Positions 32,959 through 41,226 of a stretch of DNA of 41,960 nucleotides are shown here, piece after piece. Position 1 is the stretch's first letter. Each line of letters starts with the position of its first letter. This stretch comes from Candidatus Atribacteria bacterium (GTDB lineage: Bacteria > Atribacterota > Phoenicimicrobiia > Phoenicimicrobiales > Phoenicimicrobiaceae), in assembly GCA_011056645.1 (NCBI GenBank), contig DSEL01000155.1, forward strand, positions 1 to 41,960. Reading direction: 5' to 3'. The translations under genes were made by a program, and so were the position numbers. The notes beneath the pieces are model-generated. The model was not told the DNA's origin. It did not search any database and was given only the letters and a program-made list of their open reading frames with translations.

Positions 32959-34263
32959 ATGAATAAGTTCATTTCCCTTAAAACCAACTTACCAGGACCC
33001 AAGTCTCAGGAAATTGCTAAAAGGAGAGAAAAATATGTCGCAAAACCTATGGGGAGTTCCCTTTCTCCCTGCTATATTGCTCACGGTGAGGGGGCCTTGG
33101 TGACTGACGTAGACGGTAATCAATTTATTGACCTTACTGGTGGATGGGGATGTCTGGCCGTAGGACATACCCATATAAGAGTAGTAGAAGCTATTAAGGA
33201 TCAGGCAGAAAAATATCTACATACCGATTTCACTGCCATACCCTATGAATCACTGGTAGAACTGGCTGAGAAATTAGTAGAGTTAGCTCCTGGAAATACT
33301 CCCAAAGCAGCGGCTTTTTTCAACTCCGGTGCAGAGGCGGTAGAAAATGCGGTAAAGATTGCCCGGGCTCATACCAAAAGACCGGCTATTATCGTTTTCG
33401 AAAACGCCTTTCACGGCCGTACACTCCTGACCATGACCATGACTCATAAGGCGATGCCCTATAAATATCACTTCGGACCCTTTGCCCCAGAGATATACCG
33501 GCTCCCTTTCCCCAGTTCTTCTTATCCCATGACTAATATGAAAGATTTTGAAAAAAATCTGCTAAATACGGTAACCCCTGAATCTGTTGCTGCTATTGTT
33601 ATCGAGCCTATCCAGGGAGAAGGAGGATTTAATGTCCCTCAGGAAGGATTTTTGGAATATTTGAGAGAACTGACCGATAAATACGGCATGTTATTTATAA
33701 CCGATGAGATTCAGACTGGGATAGGTCGAACCGGAAAATTTTTTGCAATAGAAAATTGGGATATAGAACCGGATATAATCTGTTTAGCTAAATCTTTGGC
33801 TGCCGGCCTGCCCCTTTCGGCAGTGATTGCGAAAAAAGAAATTACCGATACTCTCCCCGGAGGATGTATTGGCGGAACTTATGTAGGTAATCCGATAGCC
33901 TGCCGGGCAGCTCTGGAAGTGCTAAAGATTGTTGAAGAAGAGCACCTTTTAAATCGAGCCCAAAAGATTGGAAGAAGATTAAAAGAACGATTTTTTCAAA
34001 TGAAAGAGAAATATCCTCTGATAGGAGAGGTTCGGGGGATGGGAGCGATGATAGCTATAGAATTGGTAAAAGACCATAAGACTAAGGAACCGGCTGTTCA
34101 GGAAACGGCCTTGATCGTTCAGGAATGTATCAAGAACGGTGTATTTATTGCTACTGCCGGAATCAATAAAAATCTTATTAGAATGTTAGTTTCACTCGAG
34201 ATTAGCGATGAACAGTTAGATGAGGCTTTGGGCGTGTTGGAGGAGGCAATGGGTAAGGTTTAA
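32959..34263 (+). CDS. Class III PLP aminotransferase (4-aminobutyrate/acetylornithine type)
   Basis: A 434-residue aminotransferase. It has VDGNQFIDLTGGWGCLAVGHTH, FFNSGAEAVENAVKIARA, FENAFHGRTLLTMTMTH, IEPIQGEGGF, FITDEIQTGIGRTGKFFA and the PLP lysine K278 in CLAKSLAAGLPLSAV. The domain is complete and closest in style to GABA/5-aminovalerate transaminases; ornithine or other omega-amino acids are possible. AAAGGAG precedes the ATG. It lies between two transposase fragments, and its stop codon touches the second, so it may have been moved in or survived a rearrangement. Confidence 0.92.
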   Translation: MNKFISLKTNLPGPKSQEIAKRREKYVAKPMGSSLSPCYIAHGEGALVTDVDGNQFIDLTGGWGCLAVGHTHIRVVEAIKDQAEKYLHTDFTAIPYESLVELAEKLVELAPGNTPKAAAFFNSGAEAVENAVKIARAHTKRPAIIVFENAFHGRTLLTMTMTHKAMPYKYHFGPFAPEIYRLPFPSSSYPMTNMKDFEKNLLNTVTPESVAAIVIEPIQGEGGFNVPQEGFLEYLRELTDKYGMLFITDEIQTGIGRTGKFFAIENWDIEPDIICLAKSLAAGLPLSAVIAKKEITDTLPGGCIGGTYVGNPIACRAALEVLKIVEEEHLLNRAQKIGRRLKERFFQMKEKYPLIGEVRGMGAMIAIELVKDHKTKEPAVQETALIVQECIKNGVFIATAGINKNLIRMLVSLEISDEQLDEALGVLEEAMGKV

Positions 34264-34512
34264 AGTAAAAGACCTTTATGTCGCTGCCCTTGAGAATGAT
34301 TGTACCCGGCTTATCTATTTAGAAATCCTAAAGGACAAGAAGACATCTATCCTAATTCATTTGACTCAATCAAAGATTTTATCTATAATTTAGGAAACTT
34401 CTTATTTGAATATAACCACTTAAGAGGGCACGGGAGGATTTATTATCAGACCCCCCTAAGAAAAGTTAGAAAAAGTTACCGAATTATTGAGATAGTACAA
34501 CAGATGCCTTAA
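34262..34512 (+). pseudogene. Internally deleted, frameshifted DDE transposase fragment (IS481-like)
   Basis: One frame from 34262 reads VKDLYVAALENDCTRLIYLE, then ILKDKKTSI, the first strand of a DDE core with its Asp. Another frame (open 34300-34512) carries the core's end: SIKDFIYNLGNFLFEYNHLR, then GHGRIYYQTPLRKV. The middle of the catalytic domain is missing and the frame is broken, so it is inactive. It begins at the aminotransferase stop and runs into the M20 remnant, so it marks a recombination scar. Confidence 0.72.
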
Positions 34513-35258
34513 TTAGAGACGGGATCACCAGCAAATGTGATATGGCTATCGTGACCGAACCGTCTGCCGCCTTTGCTCCCAAAAATATACACAATCCCTG
34601 TTTACTTATTGGGGCAAGGGGGCGTTATTTATATGAAATTCAGGTTAAGAGAAAAGCTGCGCACGGGTCAATGCCCTATTTAGGTGTAAATGCAGTCGTC
34701 GATGCCTCTAAGATCGTTTTAGAGTTACAGAAGATGAAATTAGGATTTCATCCTTTCTTGGGAGAAGGATCTCTCTGTGTCCTCGTGATAGAAGGTGGGG
34801 GAGAGACACTTTCCGTTCCTGATAAATGTAGAATATTAGCTGATAGGCAGGTGGTTATAGGCGAAACCGAAGAGAGAGTAAAGAAAGATGTCGAAGAGGC
34901 TATTAAAAATTTAGATATAAAATCAGAAGTCGAAATTGGATTTCGAAATGCCCCTTATCCGGAAGCAAAAGAATATGGATCTTATATTACCTCACAGGAA
35001 CATAAATTGGTGAAGGAATTTGAAAATTCCTTTGAAGAATTATCTGGCCAAAAACCGGTCTTAAGTAGTTTTGTCAGCGTAGGGGATTTTAATTATCTAG
35101 GAGATAAAAATAGAGCGAATCTCCCCACTATAATCATTGGTGCGGACGGAGACAATGTCCACTCCCCGGAGGAATATGTAGATTTGGAAAGTGCAACAGA
35201 GATCACCAAAGTACTTATCGGAGGATTAATTAACTTATTATGCGCAGAAAAAAAATAG
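34491..35258 (+). pseudogene. 5'-truncated M20 family metallopeptidase/amidohydrolase
   Basis: Homology starts at about 34491 (TTDALIRDGITSKCDMAIVT) right after the transposase fragment and continues to the normal C-terminus. The dimerisation domain (VKRKAAHGSMPYLGVNAVVDASKIV) and the C-terminal metal His (GADGDNVHSPEEYV) are kept. The N-terminal ~140 residues with most metal ligands and the catalytic acids are gone. The first ATG is 34542, without a ribosome site. Relatives include ArgE/DapE, carboxypeptidase G2 and N-carbamoyl-amino-acid hydrolases. Loss of catalysis is near certain. Confidence 0.75.
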
Positions 35259-35363
35259 CAATTCTTGGTTTTTGCCGGTACCCTATCATGCTCGCGAAGG
35301 TATTCGAGAAAATAATAGATGCCAAAGAATTATTTGAATGAATTGATGGAAAAGGTTCATACC

Positions 35364-36116
35364 ATGAAAGACAAAAAAGGTTATTACATAAAATCGGTTA
35401 TTAAAAGCTTAAAAATTTTGGATTTATTTTCGGAATCAAGGCAAGAATTAAGTATAACCGAGATAAATAAGGTATTGAATTTAGGTGTTAGTACGACTTA
35501 TCGATTACTCAGTACTTTAAAATATGAAAATTACATTGAACAAAATCCGTTAAATTTAAAGTATAAATTAGGTTACGCTTTTCTCAATAAGGCTTTTTTG
35601 GTTTCCCACAATGAAGCAGATATTATAAAAAAATCAATGCCCTTCTTAGAGAATTTACGTGATTTTACCAAAGAAAGTGTAAGTTTAGCAGTTTTAGACG
35701 GAGCTAATATAGTTTATATTGCTAAAGCAGATAGCTATGAACTTTTAAGATCGAATATCGAAATAGGCAAAAAGTTTCCCGCACATCTAACTGCTTTGGG
35801 AAAAGTATTATTAGCACATCTTCCTTCAAAAAAAATTGACCAGCTATATAATATGGATAAATGTTCTATTGATTTAAATATTTCTGAACTAAGTCAGACC
35901 TTAGATAAGGTGAAGATTGAAGGATTTGCTATTGATGATGAAGAATGTACTCCGGGAATAAGATGTGTAGCGGCTCCGATAGTGGATGCTATTAATGAAG
36001 TTTCGACAGCCATCAGTATTAGTGGTCCTACTATACGTTTTACTTTAGATAAAATAGATTTATGGAAGAGAGAGCTCCTGAAAGTCGCTAAAGAAATATC
36101 TTTTAAGAGTGTATAG
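35364..36116 (+). CDS. IclR-family transcriptional regulator (second copy)
   Basis: A 250-residue IclR protein. It has winged helix SVIKSLKILDLFSESRQELSITEINKVLNLGVSTTYRLLSTLKYENYI (in outline), then the effector domain with AHLTALGKVLLAHL, GFAIDDEECTPGIRCVAAPI and STAISISGPTIRF. It is clearly paralogous in type to the IclR at 17946 but quite different in sequence. ATG 35364 is preferred (AAAAGG 8 bases before); ATG 35319 is in frame but has no ribosome site. It stands alone between the M20 remnant and the GntR gene. Confidence 0.92.
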   Translation: MKDKKGYYIKSVIKSLKILDLFSESRQELSITEINKVLNLGVSTTYRLLSTLKYENYIEQNPLNLKYKLGYAFLNKAFLVSHNEADIIKKSMPFLENLRDFTKESVSLAVLDGANIVYIAKADSYELLRSNIEIGKKFPAHLTALGKVLLAHLPSKKIDQLYNMDKCSIDLNISELSQTLDKVKIEGFAIDDEECTPGIRCVAAPIVDAINEVSTAISISGPTIRFTLDKIDLWKRELLKVAKEISFKSV

Positions 36117-36257
36117 AAAAAAACAAGATGATCAACTATTTTTTGTTACTCCCCCAAATTATCTACTTGAGTTTTTAATTTTACCTGAAATAACCCCCTT
36201 ACTACTTTAAAAATATTAGAAAATTTCATAAAAAAGAGGGATTTTTTTAACAACTTG

Positions 36258-36300
36258 TGGTATATTTAAAATAGTAAATTGGGTCACCCAATTACCCAAT
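36258..36300 (+). promoter_or_regulatory. Extended -10 promoter and GntR/FadR-type operator
   Basis: TGGTATATT (36258-36266) is an extended -10. Just after the expected start of transcription is the perfect 15-bp palindrome ATTGGGT-C-ACCCAAT (36278-36292), followed by a third half-site ACCCAAT (36294-36300). The GT-n-AC core is the hallmark of FadR-subfamily sites. The gene behind it encodes a FadR-type regulator, so self-repression is likely. The rest of 36117-36257 is A/T-rich without a gene. Confidence 0.65.
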
Positions 36301-36321
36301 CATTTAGCAAAAGAGGTCAGT

Positions 36322-37014
36322 ATGGAATTTAAAGCAATTGCTCCTATTCGTTTATATGAAAGCGTATTAGATCAGATTGTAGCGTTAATTAAAAATAATG
36401 AATTGAAACCGGGAGATAAGCTTCCTCCCGAGAGAGAGCTAGCTGAAAAATTATCTATAAGCAGAGGCTCTCTAAGGGAAGCTTTCCGAGTTTTAGAGTC
36501 GAGAGGATTAATAAAAAGTAAACCAGGTGGAGGAAGATTTATTCGAGATATAAGAAAAAGTGATCCTAACGATACAGAAAATATTCTGTTAAGTTTGGAA
36601 AAATCTTCTATTTTAGAGTTATTAGAAGCAAGAGAAATATTTGAAGTAAAAATTGTCACACTGGCTGCCCAAAGGGCTACCGTCGAAGATATCGAATCAA
36701 TTGAGAAAGCTTTGAACAAAATGAACGGAGAGGGTAGTTTAGAAGATGATTTAAAAACAGAATCGGATACAGATTTCCATTTAGCTGTCGCGAGTGCTTC
36801 TCATAATTTTGTTTTTGTTAATATAATAAAATTACACTTGGATTTATTAAAAGATACACGAGAAAAGACTCAGCAAATTCCCGGAAGGCGGGAAGAACGA
36901 TGGCGGGAACACCAAAAAATACTGCAGGCTGTCAAAGAACATGAACCTGAAAAAGCAGGAGAAGCTATGCTGGAACATCTGAGAAAGGTGAGAGAAGTAT
37001 TAGCAAATATATAA
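36322..37014 (+). CDS. GntR-family (FadR/FCD) transcriptional regulator
   Basis: A 230-residue FadR-subfamily regulator. The winged helix is at residues ~8-75 (ELKPGDKLPPERELAEKLSISRGSLREAFRVLESRGLI). The all-helical FCD domain is at ~95-228 (ELLEAREIFEVKIVTLAA, DTDFHLAVASASHN, and WREHQKILQAVKEHEPEKA, which holds metal-binding His). FCD regulators usually sense organic acids such as lactate, citrate, glycolate or sugar acids, which fits the aconitase/dehydrogenase genes downstream. It heads the cluster and has an evident operator upstream. Confidence 0.93.
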   Translation: MEFKAIAPIRLYESVLDQIVALIKNNELKPGDKLPPERELAEKLSISRGSLREAFRVLESRGLIKSKPGGGRFIRDIRKSDPNDTENILLSLEKSSILELLEAREIFEVKIVTLAAQRATVEDIESIEKALNKMNGEGSLEDDLKTESDTDFHLAVASASHNFVFVNIIKLHLDLLKDTREKTQQIPGRREERWREHQKILQAVKEHEPEKAGEAMLEHLRKVREVLANI

Positions 37015-37107
37015 AGTTAGGCAGAAAATTATTTTAATAATGGGAAATGGTGAATAAAGATCAAGATTTTTAAGAATATTATCCAGTAAAAATGAGGAGA
37101 TTAGACT

Positions 37108-38466
37108 ATGAAAGAGATAAGAGTTCTATCACCCGTAGGAATGTTGGGATATGGTTTCCCAGCAGAATCTTTTCAGAAGGGTTTAGAAAAAAAACCCCAT
37201 GTCATTGCTGCTGATGCCGGCTCAACAGACGGTGGTCCCCACAAATTAGGTGCAGGCGTGGGCATTGTAAGCAAGGAAGCGACTAAAAAAGATCTAACTT
37301 TTATGTTAACAGCGGGTTGTAAAAATAAAATACCGGTTATTATCGGTTCTGCCGGGGGTTCAGGTGCTGAGGTTCATCTTAATTGGACTGTTGAAATAAT
37401 AAAGGAAATTGCCAAAGAGAAAAATCTACACTTTAAGATGGCCTTGATTCACGCAGAAGTTGAAAAAGATTATCTTCAAAAAAAGCTGGCTCAAGGGAAG
37501 ATAAAACCTTTGGGTCCTGTGCCGGAAATAACTTATAAAGATATAGAGGAGGCAATCCGAATTGTGGCAGTAATGGGGGTACATTCTCATATAAAGGCTT
37601 TAGAGATGGGGGCAGAGGTGATTATTGCTGGTCGCTCCAATGACCCGGCTATGTTTGCCGCCCTCCCCATTAAGGAAGGATATGATCCCGGACTGGCTTT
37701 ACACCTGGGAAAGATTTTAGAATGTGGAGCCATGGCATCTACACCCGGAACTACTTCTGATTGTATGATGGGATATCTAAGAGAGGATTGTTTTATAGTA
37801 GAACCTACTAATGCTCTACGAAAATGTATCCCCAGCACGGTAGCAGCCCATACTCTATATGAAAAGTCAAGTCCACTTCATATTATTGGCCCGGAAGGAA
37901 TGGTTGATGTTACGAGATGTAAATTCGAGCAATATAATGAAAGAGCAGTACGGGTATCAGGTTCCAAACTAAAGAGGAGCGAAACTATTCAGATAAAATT
38001 AGAGGGGGTAAGTAAGGTAGCTTATCGAACTATATCTATTGCCGGGGTAAGAGATCCAATTATGATTAAACAAATCAATGAGTGCGAAGAGCATGTTCGT
38101 AAAACAGTTGCCTCTTATTTTAATAGCATTCCTTACCAAAATTATCGATTAATCTTCCATGTTTATGGAAAGAACGGTGTCATGGGAGAATTAGAGCCTC
38201 AAAAAGAGATTACCTCTCATGAGCTTTGCCTTATTTTGGAAGTCGTAGCCAAAGACCAGGGGCTGGCCAACACTATTTGCGCCTTTGCTCGTTCTACTTT
38301 AATGCATTATTCTTATAAAGGCCGTATTGCAACCGCGGGTAATTTAGCTTTTCCCTATGCTCCATCGGATATACCTACCGGAGCGGTGTATAGATTTAAT
38401 ATTCATCACTTGGTAGAAGTTGATGATCCCGACGAGCTTTTTCCCATAGAAATGGTAGAAATTTGA
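37108..38466 (+). CDS. AtuA family protein (DUF1446)
   Basis: A 452-residue DUF1446/AtuA protein. The N-terminal half has LSPVGMLGYGF, VIAADAGSTDGGPHKLGAG and IIGSAGGSGAEVHLNWTVEI. The middle has VIIAGRSNDPAMFAALPI, GKILECGAMASTPGTTSDCMMG and EPTNALRKC. The namesake acts in acyclic terpene breakdown in Pseudomonas, but its reaction is unproven and most relatives, like this one, are not in terpene loci. AGGAG precedes the ATG. It is paired with DUF4387, its frequent partner, and followed by aconitase-type genes, so it likely acts on a hydroxy or unsaturated carboxylic acid. Confidence 0.88.
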   Translation: MKEIRVLSPVGMLGYGFPAESFQKGLEKKPHVIAADAGSTDGGPHKLGAGVGIVSKEATKKDLTFMLTAGCKNKIPVIIGSAGGSGAEVHLNWTVEIIKEIAKEKNLHFKMALIHAEVEKDYLQKKLAQGKIKPLGPVPEITYKDIEEAIRIVAVMGVHSHIKALEMGAEVIIAGRSNDPAMFAALPIKEGYDPGLALHLGKILECGAMASTPGTTSDCMMGYLREDCFIVEPTNALRKCIPSTVAAHTLYEKSSPLHIIGPEGMVDVTRCKFEQYNERAVRVSGSKLKRSETIQIKLEGVSKVAYRTISIAGVRDPIMIKQINECEEHVRKTVASYFNSIPYQNYRLIFHVYGKNGVMGELEPQKEITSHELCLILEVVAKDQGLANTICAFARSTLMHYSYKGRIATAGNLAFPYAPSDIPTGAVYRFNIHHLVEVDDPDELFPIEMVEI

Positions 38467-38499
38467 AATAATAATAAGTTTAAAAAGGAGAATACATAA

Positions 38500-38829
38500 A
38501 TGGCTAAAGAAGTTCCTATTATAGATTTAGTAAAAGTGATAAGAAGTAAAAATGCCGGTCCTTTTGAGTTGACCTTTGATATAATTTTTAAAGATAAAGA
38601 AACTTACCAAAAAGTTAAGGAAACCAAGGTAATTACTAAAGAGCTTATTGCGCAACTTTATCATATTCCCCTTGAGAAGGTGCTTCATTTTGTAGAGTTT
38701 GATCCAGCTAATGCCATAAAAGCTACTATTGTAAGGCAAGTAGATTCAGGAAGCATCGGGGAGACCGATGTATACGGTGCTCAACAACATGCTCCGCTTT
38801 TAGAGATTAAAATACCTTATGAGGAATAA
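38500..38829 (+). CDS. DUF4387 family protein, AtuA partner
   Basis: A 109-residue DUF4387 protein, with IDLVKVIRSKNAGPFELTFDIIF, the core of the family, and FDPANAIKATIVR, GSIGETDVYGAQQHAPLL towards the C-terminus. In many genomes it is encoded beside or fused to DUF1446 proteins and is probably a second subunit of the same enzyme. No activity is known. AAAAGGAG precedes the ATG; it follows the AtuA gene by 33 bases. Confidence 0.88.
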   Translation: MAKEVPIIDLVKVIRSKNAGPFELTFDIIFKDKETYQKVKETKVITKELIAQLYHIPLEKVLHFVEFDPANAIKATIVRQVDSGSIGETDVYGAQQHAPLLEIKIPYEE

Positions 38830-38840
38830 GGAGGAAAAAA

Positions 38841-39371
38841 ATGAGAGAAGATTTATTAAAATATATTCCAGAATTTGATTTAATTAAAGATTTAGATTTA
38901 AAAGAGAAGGTTTTGAAAGTCTGGGAGATAGCTCTTACGAACGGAGGCTGGGAAATGAAAGACCTTCAAAGAATGCCTTTTACTTTGTTGATTGACCCTT
39001 GTCCTTGTAATATGATTGAGCATATTAGGGGAGTAGTCAGTGTTTCCGCGAGTGCAGCGGAAGCCCTTCAAAGTATTTATAAAGATAAAGTAAAAATAAA
39101 TAAGAATTATCTTGTTGCCGGAGCACTGCTTCACGATATTGGGAAATTGGTAGAATACAGGGAGAAAAATGGAAAATTTATACCCAGTAATTTAGGGAAG
39201 TTAGTTCGCCACCCCATATCCGGAGTAGGTCTTTGTTACGGTCTGGACATTCCTCCGGAGGTAATACACATTATTGCTTCTCATTCCTGGGAGGGAGATC
39301 GTTCCCAGCGAACTCCGGAAGCCATTATTGTTCACCATGCCGATTTTACTAACTTCGAACAGTTTAAATAA
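38841..39371 (+). CDS. HD-domain protein of unknown substrate
   Basis: A 176-residue protein. HD-fold metal residues are visible in order: H61 (IEHIRGV), H98 and D99 (ALLHDIGKLVEY), H124 (RHPISGV), H148 (ASHSWEG) and D168 (HHADF). A CPC motif (IDPCPCN) lies just before the first His. HD proteins are usually phosphohydrolases, but some act as hydratases, lyases or oxygenases, and its place inside a hydroxy-acid gene cluster leaves the reaction open. AAGGAGG precedes the ATG, 11 bases after DUF4387. Confidence 0.85.
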   Translation: MREDLLKYIPEFDLIKDLDLKEKVLKVWEIALTNGGWEMKDLQRMPFTLLIDPCPCNMIEHIRGVVSVSASAAEALQSIYKDKVKINKNYLVAGALLHDIGKLVEYREKNGKFIPSNLGKLVRHPISGVGLCYGLDIPPEVIHIIASHSWEGDRSQRTPEAIIVHHADFTNFEQFK

Positions 39372-39378
39372 GCTTTAA

Positions 39379-39396
39379 TACCAAAACCTGTTGGTA
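39379..39396 (+). other. Short stem-loop between the HD gene and the aconitase-type gene
   Basis: TACCAA - AACCTG - TTGGTA, a perfect 6-bp stem. No T-run follows directly, so it is not a strong terminator; it may be an RNA-processing or pause element, or chance. Confidence 0.3.
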
Positions 39397-39465
39397 AATA
39401 AAAATATACTTTTATTCAGTAAAGAATATTTATAGAAAAAGGTTCTTTATATTAAGGAGGAAGAT

Positions 39466-40725
39466 ATGGGTAAGACTTTTGCAGAGAAAGTATTAGCCCT
39501 TAAATCGGGTAAAAAAAATGTAGTTAGCGGAGAAATTGTAACTGTTTCTCCGGATATAGTCATGTCTCATGATAATTCGGCCGCTATAGCTAAAAAATTC
39601 AAACAAATTGGGATTGATAAAGTAAAACATCCGGAGAAGATAATCATTCCTCTGGATCATTGTATCCCGGCCGCAACAGAAAAATATGCTTCTAATCATA
39701 AAGAGATAAGAGAATTTGTTCGGGAACAGAAGATCGAACAATTTTATGATATTAATACCGGAGTCTGTCATCAGGTTCTTCCCGAAAAAGGACACGTCGT
39801 TCCCGGAACTCTCATATTGGGAGCGGATTCCCATACTACCACCTACGGAGCATTTGGTGCTTTTTCCACCGGGATTGGAAGAAGCGAAGTGGCTTCCATC
39901 TGGGCAACAGATGAAATCTGGCTTAGAGTACCGGAGACTATCAAGATAAATATTGAAGGAAAAATACCTTCCGGAATATATCCTAAAGATATTATCCTCT
40001 ACATTATTGGGAATTTAAGTGCGGACGGTACATTGTATAAAGCAGTAGAGTTTTGCGGAAAAGTAATTGAGGAAATGGATATGGGGGGCAGAATGACTCT
40101 ATGCAATATGGCAGTGGAGATGGGAGCAAAGATCGGCTATGTAGAACCAGACGAAAAAACGATACAATGGCTTGCTTCAAGGACCAATAAAAAATACCAA
40201 ATAATAAAATCAGATGCTGATGCCGACTATGAGAAAATTATGAATTACGATATAAGTGATTTGGAACCTCAAATTGCCTGCCCTCATACCGTAGATAATG
40301 TAAAATCGGTAGCGAAGGTGGCGGGAACTAAAATTGACCAGGCATTAATCGGAACCTGTACCAATGGAAGATTGGAAGATCTAAAAGTTGCCAGTAAAAT
40401 TCTTAATGGTAAAAAAATTGCTAAGGGAGTCAGACTTTTAATCTTTCCTGCTTCAATGGAGATCTTTGCCCAGGCGATGGAATTAGGAATTCTTCAGGGA
40501 TTAATCAAAAGCGGAGCGGTAATCATGAATCCAGGATGTGGCCCTTGTTTGGGAGCCCATGAGGGGGCTTTAGCTCCCGGAGAAGTTTGTTTGAGTACTG
40601 CCAATAGAAATTTTAAGGGAAGAATGGGATGTAAAGAGGCAGAGATTTATTTAGCCAGTCCGGCTATTGTGGCCATTTCTTCCCTTTGTGGTGAGATTAC
40701 CGATATAGGAGGGGATTTAAAGTGA
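39466..40725 (+). CDS. Aconitase-family large subunit (3-isopropylmalate dehydratase/homoaconitase type)
   Basis: A 419-residue LeuC/HacA-type subunit. The 4Fe-4S ligands are C298 (IGTCTNGR), C358 and C361 (NPGCGPCLGAHEGAL). It also has LGADSHTTTYGAFGAFSTGIG, IPLDHCIPAA and STANRNFKGRMG. It would isomerise a hydroxy di- or tricarboxylate through dehydration and rehydration with its small subunit. Here it accompanies AtuA/DUF4387 and an isocitrate-type dehydrogenase, with no leucine or lysine biosynthetic synthase in view. AAGGAGG precedes the ATG; it overlaps the small subunit by 4 bases. Confidence 0.9.
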   Translation: MGKTFAEKVLALKSGKKNVVSGEIVTVSPDIVMSHDNSAAIAKKFKQIGIDKVKHPEKIIIPLDHCIPAATEKYASNHKEIREFVREQKIEQFYDINTGVCHQVLPEKGHVVPGTLILGADSHTTTYGAFGAFSTGIGRSEVASIWATDEIWLRVPETIKINIEGKIPSGIYPKDIILYIIGNLSADGTLYKAVEFCGKVIEEMDMGGRMTLCNMAVEMGAKIGYVEPDEKTIQWLASRTNKKYQIIKSDADADYEKIMNYDISDLEPQIACPHTVDNVKSVAKVAGTKIDQALIGTCTNGRLEDLKVASKILNGKKIAKGVRLLIFPASMEIFAQAMELGILQGLIKSGAVIMNPGCGPCLGAHEGALAPGEVCLSTANRNFKGRMGCKEAEIYLASPAIVAISSLCGEITDIGGDLK

Positions 40726-41225
40726 ATATTAAAGGGAGAGTATGGAAATATGGTGATGATGTAAATACCGATATTATCTTTCCGGGTAAATATACTTATA
40801 CTATTTCCGATCCTAAAGAGATGGCACTCCATGCCCTGGAAGACCTTGATTCGAAGTTTGTCAAAGAAGTTGAAAAGGACGATATTATTGTAGCGGGAAA
40901 GAATTTTGGTTGTGGCAGTTCCCGGGAACAAGCCGCTACCTGTCTAAAATATGCGGGAGTGGGAGCTGTTGTAGCCCAATCATTCTCCAGAATATTTTTT
41001 CGGAATGCTATTAATCAGGGACTTCCCGTGATTCAAAGCAAAGAAGCAGTGGAGAATATATCTTCAGGTGAATTAATTGAAATTGATTTTGAAAGAGGAA
41101 AATTGTTGTGCAAAGAGGGAGTTCTTAATTTTCCTCCTTTGCCGGAATTGGTATTAGGGATTCTTACAGATGGGGGACTTATTCCTCACACTAAAAAATT
41201 ATTGAAAATGGAGAAGGGAGAATAA
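40722..41225 (+). CDS. Aconitase-family small subunit (LeuD/HacB type)
   Basis: A 167-residue swivel-domain subunit. It has GDDVNTDIIFPGKY, then the specificity loop YTYT (residues 24-27), GKNFGCGSSREQAATCLKYAG and SFSRIFFRNAINQGLPVI. The loop differs from the YLRT reported for homoaconitases and the YLVY-like forms of isopropylmalate isomerases, so the substrate may be neither. GTG start overlapping the previous stop (GTGA), with GGAGGGG upstream. It partners the large subunit. Confidence 0.9.
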   Translation: MNIKGRVWKYGDDVNTDIIFPGKYTYTISDPKEMALHALEDLDSKFVKEVEKDDIIVAGKNFGCGSSREQAATCLKYAGVGAVVAQSFSRIFFRNAINQGLPVIQSKEAVENISSGELIEIDFERGKLLCKEGVLNFPPLPELVLGILTDGGLIPHTKKLLKMEKGE

Positions 41226-41226
41226 A

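Noticed and set aside
34300-34512. 70-codon frame as a stand-alone gene
   Set aside because: It holds only the last part of a DDE transposase, begins at a TTG without a ribosome site, and the rest of the core is in another frame; listed as a pseudogene.
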